Shown here piece after piece: positions 23,252-32,352 of a stretch of DNA of 64,000 bases (positions are counted from its first letter, which is position 1; each line of letters begins with the position of its first letter). Location of the stretch: positions 2,728,001 through 2,792,000 of the forward strand of contig NZ_CP095481.1 in the NCBI RefSeq assembly GCF_023023025.1, read 5' to 3'. The notes below the pieces were generated by a model. It searched no databases. It worked only from the letters and a program-made list of their open reading frames with translations, and was not told the origin of the DNA. The position numbers were made by a program, and so were the translations under genes. The stretch comes from Amycolatopsis sp. WQ 127309. GTDB taxonomy: Bacteria > Actinomycetota > Actinomycetes > Mycobacteriales > Pseudonocardiaceae.

Positions 23252-26200
23252 ATGCGACGCGGCATCCGTACCCTGACCTTGACGGCTTTGGCGGGCTTGG
23301 TCGCCGGGCTCACCCAGGTCGCTGTCACCGCTCCGGCCGCCGAGGCGGCCGCGGCACCCAACGACTACTGCGGCGGGCAGTGCAGCGACATCCTGCCGCC
23401 CGGTGAGAACGGCAACGCCACCCTCGCGGACATCCTGGCGCACAAGGTGCTCGGCACCCGCCCGGCGCACGCGGCCGACCAGCTCGGCAAGTACTCCTCG
23501 CTGGCCGGCGGCTACCAGACGCTGACCACCGGGACGATCAACCAGTACTTCAACGACTCGTCGTTCGGCGTCGCCGCCGACCAGGTCGCCAGCACGACCC
23601 AGCCGCGCTCCGACGTGACGATCGTGCGCGACAAGGCGCTCGGCGTCCCGCACATCACCGGCACCACCCGCGCCGGCACCGAGTTCGGCGCCGGGTACGC
23701 GGCCGGGCAGGACCGGCTGTGGCTGATGGACGTCCTGCGCCACGCCGCCCGCGGCCAGGTGACGTCGTTCGCCGGCGGCGCCGCGGCCAACCGCGAGCTG
23801 GAGCAGAGCTTCTTCGCGAACGCGCCCTACACCGAAGCCGAGCTGCAGCAGCAGATCGACAACGTCGCCGCGAAGGGCCCGCGCGGCGCGCAGGGCCTCG
23901 CCGACGCGCAGGCGTACGTCGACGGCATCAACAAGTACATCGCCGACTCCCACAGCGGCCGCTACTTCCCGGGCGAGTACGTGCTCACCGGGCACGTCGA
24001 CGCGATCACCAACGCCGGCACCATCGACCCGTTCAAGCTGACCGACCTGGTCGCGCTCGCCTCGCTGGTCGGGGCCGAGTTCGGCGCCGGCGGTGGCGGC
24101 GAGGTGCAGAACGCCGTCGCGAAGCTGGCGCTGCAGGAGCAGTACGGCGCGGTGCAGGGCGAGAAGGTCTGGCAGAGCCTGCGGTCCGAGGACGACCCCG
24201 AGGCCGTCAAGACGCTGCACGACGGGCAGACGTTCCCGTACGGCAAGACCCCGGCCAACGCCGTCGGCCAGGCCCTGCCGGACAAGGGTTCGGTGACCCC
24301 GCAGCAGCTGGTGTTCGACCAGACCGGCTCGGCGTCGACCGCGACTCCGTCCACTGTGGACGTCCCGGCCCCGGCCGCGCAGGAGCCCGCCCGCGGGATG
24401 TTCGACAACGGCGTGCTGCCGGGCGACATGCTGACCGACAAGCACGGCATGTCGAACGCGCTCGTCGTGTCCGGCTCGAAGACCGCCAGCGGTCACCCGG
24501 TCGCCGTCTTCGGCCCGCAGACCGGGTACTTCGCGCCGCAGCTGCTCATGCTGCAGGAACTTCAGGGCCCGGGCATCAGCGCCCGCGGCGCGGCCTTCGC
24601 CGGGCTGAGCATGTACGTGCTGCTGGGCCGCGGCCAGGACTACTCGTGGAGCGCGACGACGTCGGCGCAGGACATCATCGACACCTACGCGCTGAACCTG
24701 TGCGACCCGAGCGGCAAGGCGCCGACGAAGGACTCGAACTACTACACCTACAAGGGCCAGTGCCTCCCGATGGAGACCGTGGAGGTCAAGAACTCCTGGA
24801 ACCCGACGGTGGCCGACGGCACCGCGGCCGGCTCGTACACGTTGCGCAGCTACCGCACGAAGTACGGCCCGGTGCTCAGCCGGGCGACGGTCGGCGGCAA
24901 GCCCGTGGCGTACGCGCAGCTGCGGTCCTCGCTCTTCCACGAGGCCGACTCGCTGATCGGCTTCCAGGAGCTGAACGACCCGGGCTACGTCAAGTCCGCG
25001 GCGGACTTCCAGAAGGCCGCGGCCGACATCAACTTCACGTTCAACTGGTTCTACGCCGACTCGAAGGACGTCGCGTACTTCAACTCCGGTGCCAACCCGG
25101 CCCGGCAGTCCAATGTGGACCCGAACATGCCGGTGTGGGGTGACCAGGGGCACGACTGGACCGGCTGGAACCCGGCGGGCAACGTCGCGACCTACACCCC
25201 GGCGTCGCAGCACCCGCAGTCGGTCAACCAGGACTACTACGTCAGCTGGAACAACGCGCAGGCCAACGGCTACGCGGCCGCCGGCGCCGACAAGTCCGCC
25301 GTGCACCGCGCCGACCTGCTCGACACGCGCGTCAAGACGATGATCCTCACCGGCACCAAGGTCACCCGGGTCAACCTGACCCAGGCGATGGAGGACGCCG
25401 CGCTGGCCGACCTGCGTGCCGAGCGGGTCCTGCCGCTGCTGCTGCAGGTGCTCGACAAGACGCCGACCACCGGTGCGGCCGCCGACGCCGAGGCGAAGCT
25501 GAAGACGTGGATGGCCAACGGCCACCAGCGGACGGAAACCACGGCCGGCAGCAAGGCGTACGCCGACGCCGACGCGATCCGGATCTTCGACGCCTGGTGG
25601 CCGCTGCTGGTCCAGGCCGAGTTCAAGCCGGGTATGGGCGACAACGCCTACAACGCGATGACGGGTGTGCTCGGCATCAACGAAAGCCCGTCCGGCTTCC
25701 AGAACGGCAACGGCCAGCACACCGGCCAGCCGCACAAGGGCTCGTCGTTCCAGTTCGGCTGGTGGGGGTACGTCAGCAAGGACATCCGGCAGGTGCTCGG
25801 CCAGCCGGTGGCCGGCCCGCTCGGCAGCACGTTCTGCGGCGGCGGCAACGTCACCACGTGCCGCCAGGCGCTCGTCGACTCGCTGACCAGCGCCGCGGGC
25901 CAGGCCGCGAACACCGTCTACCCCGGTGACGCGAGCTGCGCCGCGGGCGACCAGTGGTGTGCCGACACCATCGTGCACAACGCGCTGGGCGGCATCACGC
26001 AGGACAAGATCAGCTGGCAGAACCGCCCGACGTTCCAGCAGGTCGTCGAGTACACCGCGCACCGCGGCGACAACATCGCCAACCTCGCGCCGGGGAAGAC
26101 GGTCAGCGCCACCAGCGCCGAAACCGGCTTCTATCCCTCGCCGGCGTCGAACGCGATCGACGGGAACGCCTCGACCCGCTGGGCCAGCGACTGGAGCGAC

Positions 26201-26470
26201 GACCAGGCGATCACCGTCGACCTCGGGTCGGTGCAGCCGGTCTCGCGGGTGCAGCTCAGGTGGGAATCGGCGTACGGCAAGGGTTACAAGATCCAGACCT
26301 CGCCGGACGCCGTGCACTGGACGGACTCGGCGGTCGTCACCAACGGGGACGGCGGGCAGGACAACGTGTCCTTCGCGCCGACGCAGGCCCGGTTCGTGAA
26401 GCTGCAGGGCGTCCAGCGCGGCACGAAGTACGGCTACTCGCTCTACGAGTTCGAGGTCTACGCCCACTGA
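23252..26470 (+). CDS. Secreted penicillin-acylase-family (Ntn) amidohydrolase with C-terminal F5/8C domain
   Basis: 1072 residues from ATG 23252 with a signal peptide ending near APAAEAAAA. The acylase region covers about 40-930: alpha-chain markers RDKALGVPHITG and FGAGYAAGQDRLWLMD, then HGMSNALVVSG where Ser401 is the expected autoproteolytic N-terminal nucleophile of the beta chain (usual form G-SNAW; here M precedes Ser). The last ~140 residues form a discoidin/F5-8C fold (ASNAIDGNASTRWAS, YEFEVYA) that often binds sugars or cell surfaces. Family substrates include acyl-homoserine lactones, beta-lactams and acylated lipopeptides. Extracellular; exact substrate unknown. Confidence 0.9.
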   Translation: MRRGIRTLTLTALAGLVAGLTQVAVTAPAAEAAAAPNDYCGGQCSDILPPGENGNATLADILAHKVLGTRPAHAADQLGKYSSLAGGYQTLTTGTINQYFNDSSFGVAADQVASTTQPRSDVTIVRDKALGVPHITGTTRAGTEFGAGYAAGQDRLWLMDVLRHAARGQVTSFAGGAAANRELEQSFFANAPYTEAELQQQIDNVAAKGPRGAQGLADAQAYVDGINKYIADSHSGRYFPGEYVLTGHVDAITNAGTIDPFKLTDLVALASLVGAEFGAGGGGEVQNAVAKLALQEQYGAVQGEKVWQSLRSEDDPEAVKTLHDGQTFPYGKTPANAVGQALPDKGSVTPQQLVFDQTGSASTATPSTVDVPAPAAQEPARGMFDNGVLPGDMLTDKHGMSNALVVSGSKTASGHPVAVFGPQTGYFAPQLLMLQELQGPGISARGAAFAGLSMYVLLGRGQDYSWSATTSAQDIIDTYALNLCDPSGKAPTKDSNYYTYKGQCLPMETVEVKNSWNPTVADGTAAGSYTLRSYRTKYGPVLSRATVGGKPVAYAQLRSSLFHEADSLIGFQELNDPGYVKSAADFQKAAADINFTFNWFYADSKDVAYFNSGANPARQSNVDPNMPVWGDQGHDWTGWNPAGNVATYTPASQHPQSVNQDYYVSWNNAQANGYAAAGADKSAVHRADLLDTRVKTMILTGTKVTRVNLTQAMEDAALADLRAERVLPLLLQVLDKTPTTGAAADAEAKLKTWMANGHQRTETTAGSKAYADADAIRIFDAWWPLLVQAEFKPGMGDNAYNAMTGVLGINESPSGFQNGNGQHTGQPHKGSSFQFGWWGYVSKDIRQVLGQPVAGPLGSTFCGGGNVTTCRQALVDSLTSAAGQAANTVYPGDASCAAGDQWCADTIVHNALGGITQDKISWQNRPTFQQVVEYTAHRGDNIANLAPGKTVSATSAETGFYPSPASNAIDGNASTRWASDWSDDQAITVDLGSVQPVSRVQLRWESAYGKGYKIQTSPDAVHWTDSAVVTNGDGGQDNVSFAPTQARFVKLQGVQRGTKYGYSLYEFEVYAH

Positions 26471-26483
26471 GACCAGGTCGGCT

Positions 26484-26503
26484 CGCCCGCGGACGCGCGG
26501 GCG
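26484..26503 (+). terminator. Hairpin after the acylase gene
   Basis: CGCCCGCG / CGCGGGCG, loop GACG, 14 bases after the stop. No T-tract, so efficiency is uncertain. Confidence 0.55.
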
Positions 26504-26523
26504 GGCCGGCCGTCTTCGTCACA

Positions 26524-26552
26524 GTGACCAGCGGGTGACCTGCGGTTACGGT
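26524..26552 (+). promoter_or_regulatory. Promoter for a probably leaderless transcript
   Basis: GTGACC (26524-26529), 17-base spacer, TACGGT (26547-26552), then the ATG at 26559 only 6 bases on. With transcription starting at or next to the A of ATG, the mRNA would be leaderless. No ribosome site is present before this ATG. Confidence 0.5.
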
Positions 26553-26558
26553 GATCAC

Positions 26559-27599
26559 ATGGACGACTGGACGCCCCGCACCAAGGCCATCGCCGCCGGC
26601 CGGCCGCACGGTCCCGGCGAGCCGCTGAACACCCCGCTCGTCGCCACCAGCACGTACCAGGCCGGTGGCGATTTCGTGTACGCGCGCAGCGACGGCACGC
26701 CCACCTGGCACGCGCTCGAGGAGACCATCGGGGCGCTCGAAGGCGGTCACGCGACGGCGTTCGCGTCCGGCGTCGCCACCCTGTCGGCGGTCCTGGACCT
26801 GTTGCCGGTCGGGTCGCGGGTGGTCGTCCCGACGTTCAGCTACGCCGTGACGCGCGGGGTGCTCGCCCACGCGCAGAAGCTCGGCAAGCTCGCCGTCACC
26901 GAGCTCGAACCGACCGACACGGCCGCCTGGGTGGCCGAGGCGGCGACGTCCGACCTGGTCTGGCTGGAGTCGCCGACCAACCCGACGCTCGACGTCATGG
27001 AGATCGAGACCATCGCCGCCGCCGCGCGCGGCCGGGTCGTCGTCGACAACACCTTCGCGACGCCGTTGCGGCAGCGGCCGCTCGAACTCGGCGCCGACGT
27101 CGTCGTGCACAGCGCGACCAAGCTCATCGGCGGGCACAGTGACCTGCTGCTGGGGATCACCGTGGCCAAGGACCCGGCGGTGGCCGACGAGCTGCGCGGC
27201 GCGCGGACCCGCGTCGGGTCGACGCCGGGTGCCCTCGAAGCATGGCTCGCGCTGCGGGGGCTGCGGACCATGCCGGTGCGGCTCGCCGAGCAGTCCCGGA
27301 CCGCCGCGCTGCTCGTCGAGCGCCTCCGCGAGCACCCCGCGGTGACGCGGGTGCGCTACCCGGGTTTCGGGATGATGGTCGCGTTCGAGCTGGCCGGGGC
27401 CGAGGCCGCGGACAAGCTCTGCTCGACGGTCCGGCTGATCCGGCCCGCGACCAGCCTCGGCGGGGTGGAAAGCCTGGTCGAACGGCGGGCGTGGCTGCCG
27501 GGTGAGGAGCGCGTGCCCGCCGGTTTGGTCCGGTTCAGCGTCGGCCTCGAAGATCCGGAAGACCTCTGGCGCGATCTGTCCATCGCCCTCGCGGAGTAA
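26559..27599 (+). CDS. Cys/Met-metabolism PLP-dependent enzyme (cystathionine gamma-synthase/lyase family)
   Basis: 346 residues, slightly shorter than the usual 380-400. PLP Lys188 in SATKLIGGHSD; family motifs ATSTYQ, YARSDGTPTWHALE, FASGVATLSA, WLESPTNPTLD, VVDNTFATP and SLGGVESLVE. The family performs gamma- or beta-replacement/elimination on sulfur amino acids; which reaction applies here is not decidable. The usual stretch between the lysine and the C-terminal domain is trimmed. The ORF could be extended 8 codons upstream, but the promoter spacing favours 26559. Confidence 0.88.
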   Translation: MDDWTPRTKAIAAGRPHGPGEPLNTPLVATSTYQAGGDFVYARSDGTPTWHALEETIGALEGGHATAFASGVATLSAVLDLLPVGSRVVVPTFSYAVTRGVLAHAQKLGKLAVTELEPTDTAAWVAEAATSDLVWLESPTNPTLDVMEIETIAAAARGRVVVDNTFATPLRQRPLELGADVVVHSATKLIGGHSDLLLGITVAKDPAVADELRGARTRVGSTPGALEAWLALRGLRTMPVRLAEQSRTAALLVERLREHPAVTRVRYPGFGMMVAFELAGAEAADKLCSTVRLIRPATSLGGVESLVERRAWLPGEERVPAGLVRFSVGLEDPEDLWRDLSIALAE

Positions 27600-27661
27600 C
27601 ACCAACGGCGGAATCGTCGATAGTCGCGGCATCGCAGTTCAATGCCGTTGGGAGTCTGACC

Positions 27662-28426
27662 GTGGGTAGAACGCTGAACCGAGTCGCGGGGATCGTTTCC
27701 GCGGGCGCGCTGATCACCTTCGCCGCCGCGCCGGCCGCATTCGCGCAGACGGACGAGACGACGACCGCGCCGTCGACCACGGAGACGACCACCTCCACCT
27801 CGGAGACGACCACCACGACGACGGTCCCGAGCACCTCGGAGACCACGACCGCCCCGACCACCTCGGTGACGACCACCGGGACGACCCCGGCCGACCCGAC
27901 GACCGACGTCACCAAGACGACGACGCCGGAGACCACGACCACGACGGCCGGGCCGCCCTCTGACGGCTACCAGGACAACACCGGCCACGGCTTCGTCGGC
28001 GTCGGCGGCGAAGGCGTCCTGGTCATCAACTGCGCGGCGGGCGCGCCCGGCAACGTGGCGACCCAGTACCTCGACGTCACCGGCGGCCCGGACCAGGACG
28101 AGTCCGACGGCCGGATCTGGAACTACTCCGTGCGCGTCAACGGCCTGCCCCCGGGCACGACCACCGGCAAGTTCAGCTGGACCTGCGCCGGCGTCGAAGG
28201 CGAAGGAGTCGTCGACTTCGAGCAGGCGCCGCCGCCGGAGACCAGCACGACGACCAGCGCGCCGACCACGAGCAGCGGCACCACGACCAGCGCGCCGATC
28301 ACGACGTCGAGCGGGCCGAGCACGTCGACCACCACCAGCACCCCCGGCAACGCCGCACCGAAGGCCCAGGTCAAGGTCACGCCCCACGGCGGGGTCGAGA
28401 CGGGCTTCGGCGGCACGGCCTGGTGA
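27662..28426 (+). CDS. Secreted Thr-rich protein, putative partner/substrate of the adjacent sortase
   Basis: 254 residues from GTG 27662. Signal peptide ending AAFAQ. Two Thr/Ser-rich low-complexity regions (about residues 32-100 and 190-235, rich in TTT and SET/TTS) flank a compact middle domain with two Cys (INCAAGAP and WTCAGVE). The C-terminus has TPHGGVETGFGG and no membrane helix or LPXTG, but resembles short tails with TG-x-GG seen on actinobacterial proteins encoded beside class F sortases. GTGA overlap with the sortase gene. Function not known; likely a wall-exposed, possibly glycosylated protein. Confidence 0.75.
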   Translation: MGRTLNRVAGIVSAGALITFAAAPAAFAQTDETTTAPSTTETTTSTSETTTTTTVPSTSETTTAPTTSVTTTGTTPADPTTDVTKTTTPETTTTTAGPPSDGYQDNTGHGFVGVGGEGVLVINCAAGAPGNVATQYLDVTGGPDQDESDGRIWNYSVRVNGLPPGTTTGKFSWTCAGVEGEGVVDFEQAPPPETSTTTSAPTTSSGTTTSAPITTSSGPSTSTTTSTPGNAAPKAQVKVTPHGGVETGFGGTAW

Positions 28427-29013
28427 CCGTCCGCCGGGCGGGCGCGGCGGTCGCCGCGGTCGCCCTCGCGCTGACGCTGGCCGCTTGCGGCTCCGGCGAG
28501 CCGCCGAAAGCGGCACCCGCGCCGGTGCCGTCGTCGGTCCCGGTGACCGCGCCGTTCAAGGGCCTGCGCCCGACGTCGGTGAAGATCCCCAAGATCGGCG
28601 CGGAGTCCAGCCTGCTCGCGGTCGCCGTCAAGACGGACGGCTCGATCTCCGTCCCGTCGGTGCACACGCCGATGCAGGCGGCTTGGTACAAGCTCTCGCC
28701 GGTGCCCGGCGACGTCGGCCCGGCGATCGTGCTCGGCCACGTCGACGGCGACAAGAAGCCCGGCATCTTCTACAAGCTCAAGGACCTCGCGCCCGGTGAC
28801 GAGGTGGACGTCGACCGCAGCGACGGCAAGAAGCTGAAGTTCGTCGTGGACCGCGTCACGCAGGTCCCGAAGGACACGTTCCCGAAGGACGCGGTGTACG
28901 GCAACAGCGACAAGCCGGAACTGCGGCTGATCACGTGCGGCGGGGTGTTCGACCACGCCGCGCACAGCTACGAGGACAACATCGTCGTCTACGCGAACCT
29001 AGCCAACGCCTGA
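28423..29013 (+). CDS. Class F sortase-like lipoprotein
   Basis: 196 residues. N-terminal lipobox LTLAACGSG suggests membrane attachment by a lipidated Cys. Sortase domain: IPKIGAESSL, MQAAWYKLSPVPGD, catalytic His106 in VLGHVDG and Cys172 in LRLITCGG. In this family a catalytic Arg is normally expected downstream of the Cys, but no Arg occurs after residue 172 in this protein (His and Glu stand in the loop before DNIVVYA). It may be impaired or use another residue. Convergent with the patatin gene, overlapping it by 15 bases. Confidence 0.82.
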   Translation: MTVRRAGAAVAAVALALTLAACGSGEPPKAAPAPVPSSVPVTAPFKGLRPTSVKIPKIGAESSLLAVAVKTDGSISVPSVHTPMQAAWYKLSPVPGDVGPAIVLGHVDGDKKPGIFYKLKDLAPGDEVDVDRSDGKKLKFVVDRVTQVPKDTFPKDAVYGNSDKPELRLITCGGVFDHAAHSYEDNIVVYANLANA

Positions 29014-30039
29014 TCCCTTGTACGGGAACGACTTCGGCGCGACCGCCGACGGGTCGACCCACTTGCGCATGCCCGCGTCGCAGGCGGCGTAACCCCAGTT
29101 GATCAGCTGGTCCTGCAGCCGCTCCGAGGTGCGCGTCAGCCGGGTGCTCGTCACGGCCAGCGCGTGGGTCTGCTCGACCGGCGCGGGCAGCGCGTCCGGC
29201 AGCTCGAAGTGCTCGATGTCGCTGTAGGTCGCCCAGTACGTCCCGGCGTACGTCTTGTCCTGGTACGACTTCAGCAGCGTGCCGGTGCGCAGCTCGCGGA
29301 CCTGGTTGTCCATCACGGTCAGCACGCGCAGCAGCTGCATCGGCCAGTTCCGCTTCGGGTTGTCCTCGTGCAGCATCTTCTTGCCGGCGTCGCTGACCAG
29401 GACGACCGCGCGCTGGTTCTCGATCGGGTCCAGGCCGAGGTTGTCGTACACGCCCGCGTCGCTGAGCACGATCTTGCGGCCGGCCTCGTTCGGGTCGGGG
29501 ATCACGACCGGCGAGAGCAGCGGCGGGAACGCCGACGACGCGGCGACGGCGGTGGCCAGCGGGATCTGCCCGTGCGGGCCGTCCTGCCGGAAGAACCACC
29601 ACAGCGAGCCGTCCTGCAAGCTGGTCGCGGTGAACACGAAGTGCGGGCCCGCGGGGTCGAGCTGGTCGAGGCGGAAGTCGTCGAAGAGGTGCTTCGCGTA
29701 GACGCGCGCGAGTTCTTCGCCCGCACTGCGCCACGGGATGAACATCGCCTTGAGCGTCACCGGGACGTCGAGGTTCGTCCGGGCCAGCTTCCGGATCGGC
29801 TCCACGACGAACTTGCCGAAGTTGTCCGCGATGCCGTCGTCGCCGAAGGACAGCCGGTGCCACGCGTGGGCCAGGACGCCGGCCGCGATCGAGCCGCCGG
29901 ACACGCTGGAGACGGTGGTCAGTTTCGGCAGCCAGCCGAGTTCGTTGAGGCGCCAGAGCGCGCCGGTGTGGAAGAGCATCGCGCGGTAGCCGCCGCCGGA
30001 CAGGGCCAAGCCGACGCCGCTGCGTTCCGTGGAATCCAC
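28999..30039 (-). CDS. Patatin-like phospholipase
   Basis: 346 residues from GTG 30039. Patatin dyad motifs: oxyanion loop LALSGGGYRAM (residues ~11-21), nucleophile Ser in VSSVSGGS (G-x-S-x-G form SVSGG), and Asp in LSDAGVYDN. No signal peptide. The family hydrolyses acyl ester bonds in phospholipids or other lipids; some members are phage-defence effectors, but nothing adjacent supports that here. The start is 13 bases from the end of the GntR gene on the same strand, so the two may be co-transcribed. Confidence 0.88.
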   Translation of the reverse strand: MDSTERSGVGLALSGGGYRAMLFHTGALWRLNELGWLPKLTTVSSVSGGSIAAGVLAHAWHRLSFGDDGIADNFGKFVVEPIRKLARTNLDVPVTLKAMFIPWRSAGEELARVYAKHLFDDFRLDQLDPAGPHFVFTATSLQDGSLWWFFRQDGPHGQIPLATAVAASSAFPPLLSPVVIPDPNEAGRKIVLSDAGVYDNLGLDPIENQRAVVLVSDAGKKMLHEDNPKRNWPMQLLRVLTVMDNQVRELRTGTLLKSYQDKTYAGTYWATYSDIEHFELPDALPAPVEQTHALAVTSTRLTRTSERLQDQLINWGYAACDAGMRKWVDPSAVAPKSFPYKGSGVG

Positions 30040-30052
30040 CCGGCCGAGTGTA

Positions 30053-30796
30053 TTACCGCAGCAAGGGGGTCAGCAGCGGGCGTTGCCCGGCCGGGACGTA
30101 TTCGGCGTAGTTGTCGTACAACGCCTGTTTGGCCAGCTGCGACGCGCCGGCGCCGTCGGCCGCGCGGACCGCGTCGAGGACTTCGGCGTGGTGGGCGAGC
30201 CAGGTGTGCATCAGCGACGTCCGGTTGCTGGCGTGCTCCAGCTTGTCCTCGATCAGTTCCAGCACGACCCCGCGGACGACTTCCTCGCTGACCACCAGCA
30301 ACGGGTTCCGCGAGCTCCGCGCGATGACTTCGTGGAACGCGACGTCCGCGCGGCTGAACTCGGCGTACCCGCGTGAGACGCCTTCGCGCATGGCGTCGAG
30401 GGCTTCGGCCAGGCCGGTCAGGTCGTCGTCCGTGCGCAGTTCCGCGGCCAGCAGGTGCGCCGAGCCGTCGAGGATCATCCGGAACTGCAACAGCTCCGCG
30501 AGCCCGACGTGGTCGGCGCGCGCGAGCCGGTGCATCGAGCGGTGCAACGCCACCGGGGACGCGGCCAGCACCTCGGGCCCGCGCGGATCACCGGGCCGCG
30601 AGCGGACCATTTCGGCGGCCTGCAGCACCCGCAGGGCTTCCCGGATCGTCGAGCGCCCGACGCCGAACTGGATCATCAGCTCGCGCTCGCTGGGCAGGCG
30701 TTCTCCCGGTTTGAGCGCCCCGCTGACCACGGCCTGCTCGATCTGCTCGACGACCCGCTCGTACGCGCGGACCGGAGCCACCGGTTCGAACCGCAT
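30053..30796 (-). CDS. GntR-family regulator, FadR subfamily
   Basis: 247 residues. N-terminal winged helix: VVSGALKPGERLPSERELM, FGVGRSTIREALRVLQA. C-terminal FCD all-helical ligand domain with metal-type residues (Asp/His: RADVAFHEVIA; HHAEVLDAV). FCD regulators bind small organic acids or acyl-CoAs. Divergent from the importer operon, with a palindromic site at 30828-30842 between the two starts that matches the FadR-type TGGTC-N-GACCA core. It is therefore the likely repressor of the operon and of itself. Confidence 0.93.
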   Translation of the reverse strand: MRFEPVAPVRAYERVVEQIEQAVVSGALKPGERLPSERELMIQFGVGRSTIREALRVLQAAEMVRSRPGDPRGPEVLAASPVALHRSMHRLARADHVGLAELLQFRMILDGSAHLLAAELRTDDDLTGLAEALDAMREGVSRGYAEFSRADVAFHEVIARSSRNPLLVVSEEVVRGVVLELIEDKLEHASNRTSLMHTWLAHHAEVLDAVRAADGAGASQLAKQALYDNYAEYVPAGQRPLLTPLLR

Positions 30797-30827
30797 CCTT
30801 GACCTCGACGTCCGTCGCGTGCAGGCT

Positions 30828-30842
30828 ACTGGTCAGACCAGT
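30828..30842. promoter_or_regulatory. FadR/GntR operator
   Basis: ACTGGTC-A-GACCAGT, a perfect 15-base palindrome matching the FadR-subfamily core TGGTCNGACCA. It lies 19 bases upstream of the importer start codon's ribosome-site region and 32 bases from the GntR start, where it would overlap both promoters. Confidence 0.85.
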
Positions 30843-30861
30843 GTACCCACCTGGAGGCCAG

Positions 30862-32352
30862 ATGAAAGCCCGGATTCCCGTGCTGGCAGCGGCGCTGCTG
30901 CTCGTGGTGTCCGGCTGCTCAGCCGGCTCGTCGGCGAGCGTTTCCGCTGGTCCGGACACCCTTTCCGTCGGGTTCACGGCGGAGCCGGCCAACTTCGACT
31001 TCACCAAGACCGACGGTGCCGCGATCCCGCAGGCGTTGCTCTACAACGTCTACGAAGGCCTGGTGAAGCTCGACTCGCAGGGTCGCGTCGTGCCGTTGCT
31101 CGCGAAGTCGTGGACCATCAGCCCGGACCGGAAGACCTACGACTTCCAGTTGCAGCAAGGGGTCGAGTTCAGCAACGGCGCGCCGTTCACCGCCGAGGAC
31201 GTCAAGTTCTCGCTGCTGCGTGTGAAGACCGACTGGACGATCTCGATCAAGTCCACAATGGACGTCGTCGACCACGTCGACGTCGTGGCGCCGGACCACG
31301 CGCGGGTCGTGCTGTCGAAGCCGTCGAACGGCTGGCTGTTCAGCCTCACGAGCCGGCTCGGCGCGATGTTCAGCCCGACCGGCGTCGCCGACCTGGCGAA
31401 CAAGCCGATCGGCACCGGGCCGTACGTCGTGGCGGCCCGCAAGCGCGGTGACTCCGTCGTGCTCAAGGCGAATCCGTCGTACTGGGGCCGGAAACCGGCG
31501 TACCGGACAGTTGTGCTGAAGTACATCAAGGACCCGACCGCGTTGAACAACGCGCTGTATAGCAACGGCATCGACGTCATCTCCACGATCACCGCGCCCG
31601 ACTCGATCCCGCAGTTCCAGGCCGACGACCGGTTCCAGGTGGTGCAGGGCACGTCGAACAGCGAGGTCACGCTGGCGTTCAACAACAAACGCGCGCCGCT
31701 GACCGACCCGCGGGTGCGCCAGGCGCTGACGTACGCGATCGACCGGAAGGCGTTGCTGGACACGGCGTGGGCCGGACGCGGCACGTTGATCGGCAGCATG
31801 GTCCCGCCGACCGACCCCTGGTACGAAGACCTGTCGAACGTCCACCCGTTCGATCCCGGCAAGGCGAGGGCGCTGCTGAGCGAGGCGGGCGCGACGAACC
31901 TGAACCTGCGGATGCGGATCCCGAACCTGCCGTACGCCGTGTCGGCCGCGCAGGTCGTCCAGTCGCAGCTGGCCGACGTCGGCGTCCGGACGACGATCGA
32001 GCCCCTGGACTTCCCGGCCGTCTGGCTGAAGCAGGTCTTCACCGACCACGACTACGACCTGTCGATCATCCAGCACGTCGAGGCGCGCGACATCACGACG
32101 TTCGGCAAGCCGACGTACTACTGGGGCTACGACAACAAGCGCGTCCAGCAGCTGCTCGCCGAAGCCGACAGCGGGACGCCGGAGCAGCAGGTCGCGGACA
32201 TGAAACTCGTGGCCGAGCAGCTCAACACGGACGCCGCCGCGGACTGGCTCTTCCTGTTCCCCAACGTGATCGTGGCGAAGGCCAAGGTCGGCGGGTTCGC
32301 GGCCAACCAGGTCAGCGAGTCGTTCGACCTGACCGGGCTGGCGCCGCGATGA
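30862..32352 (+). CDS. ABC importer substrate-binding lipoprotein, peptide/nickel type (SBP family 5)
   Basis: 496 residues from ATG 30862 (CTGGAGG upstream; the 5-prime extended frame crosses the operator and is rejected). Lipobox VVSGCSAG. SBP5 features: ALLYNVYEGLVKL, AKSWTISPDRKTYDFQLQ, GVEFSNGAPFTAEDVKFSL, GTGPYVV, LTDPRVRQALTYAIDRKAL. It captures an oligopeptide-like or other solute outside the membrane. ATGA overlap with the permease. First gene of an eight-gene operon ending with an amidase, which hints at an amide or peptide-like ligand. Confidence 0.94.
   Translation: MKARIPVLAAALLLVVSGCSAGSSASVSAGPDTLSVGFTAEPANFDFTKTDGAAIPQALLYNVYEGLVKLDSQGRVVPLLAKSWTISPDRKTYDFQLQQGVEFSNGAPFTAEDVKFSLLRVKTDWTISIKSTMDVVDHVDVVAPDHARVVLSKPSNGWLFSLTSRLGAMFSPTGVADLANKPIGTGPYVVAARKRGDSVVLKANPSYWGRKPAYRTVVLKYIKDPTALNNALYSNGIDVISTITAPDSIPQFQADDRFQVVQGTSNSEVTLAFNNKRAPLTDPRVRQALTYAIDRKALLDTAWAGRGTLIGSMVPPTDPWYEDLSNVHPFDPGKARALLSEAGATNLNLRMRIPNLPYAVSAAQVVQSQLADVGVRTTIEPLDFPAVWLKQVFTDHDYDLSIIQHVEARDITTFGKPTYYWGYDNKRVQQLLAEADSGTPEQQVADMKLVAEQLNTDAAADWLFLFPNVIVAKAKVGGFAANQVSESFDLTGLAPR

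Noticed and set aside
23222..26467. 1081-codon open frame on the minus strand
   Set aside because: Shadow of the acylase gene: low-complexity Arg/Val/Gly-rich translation, no ribosome site; such antisense frames are expected in GC-rich DNA.
28999..30039. Patatin as a CBASS-type defence effector
   Set aside because: No cyclase, STING or other CBASS gene is adjacent; neighbours are a sortase and a metabolic regulator.
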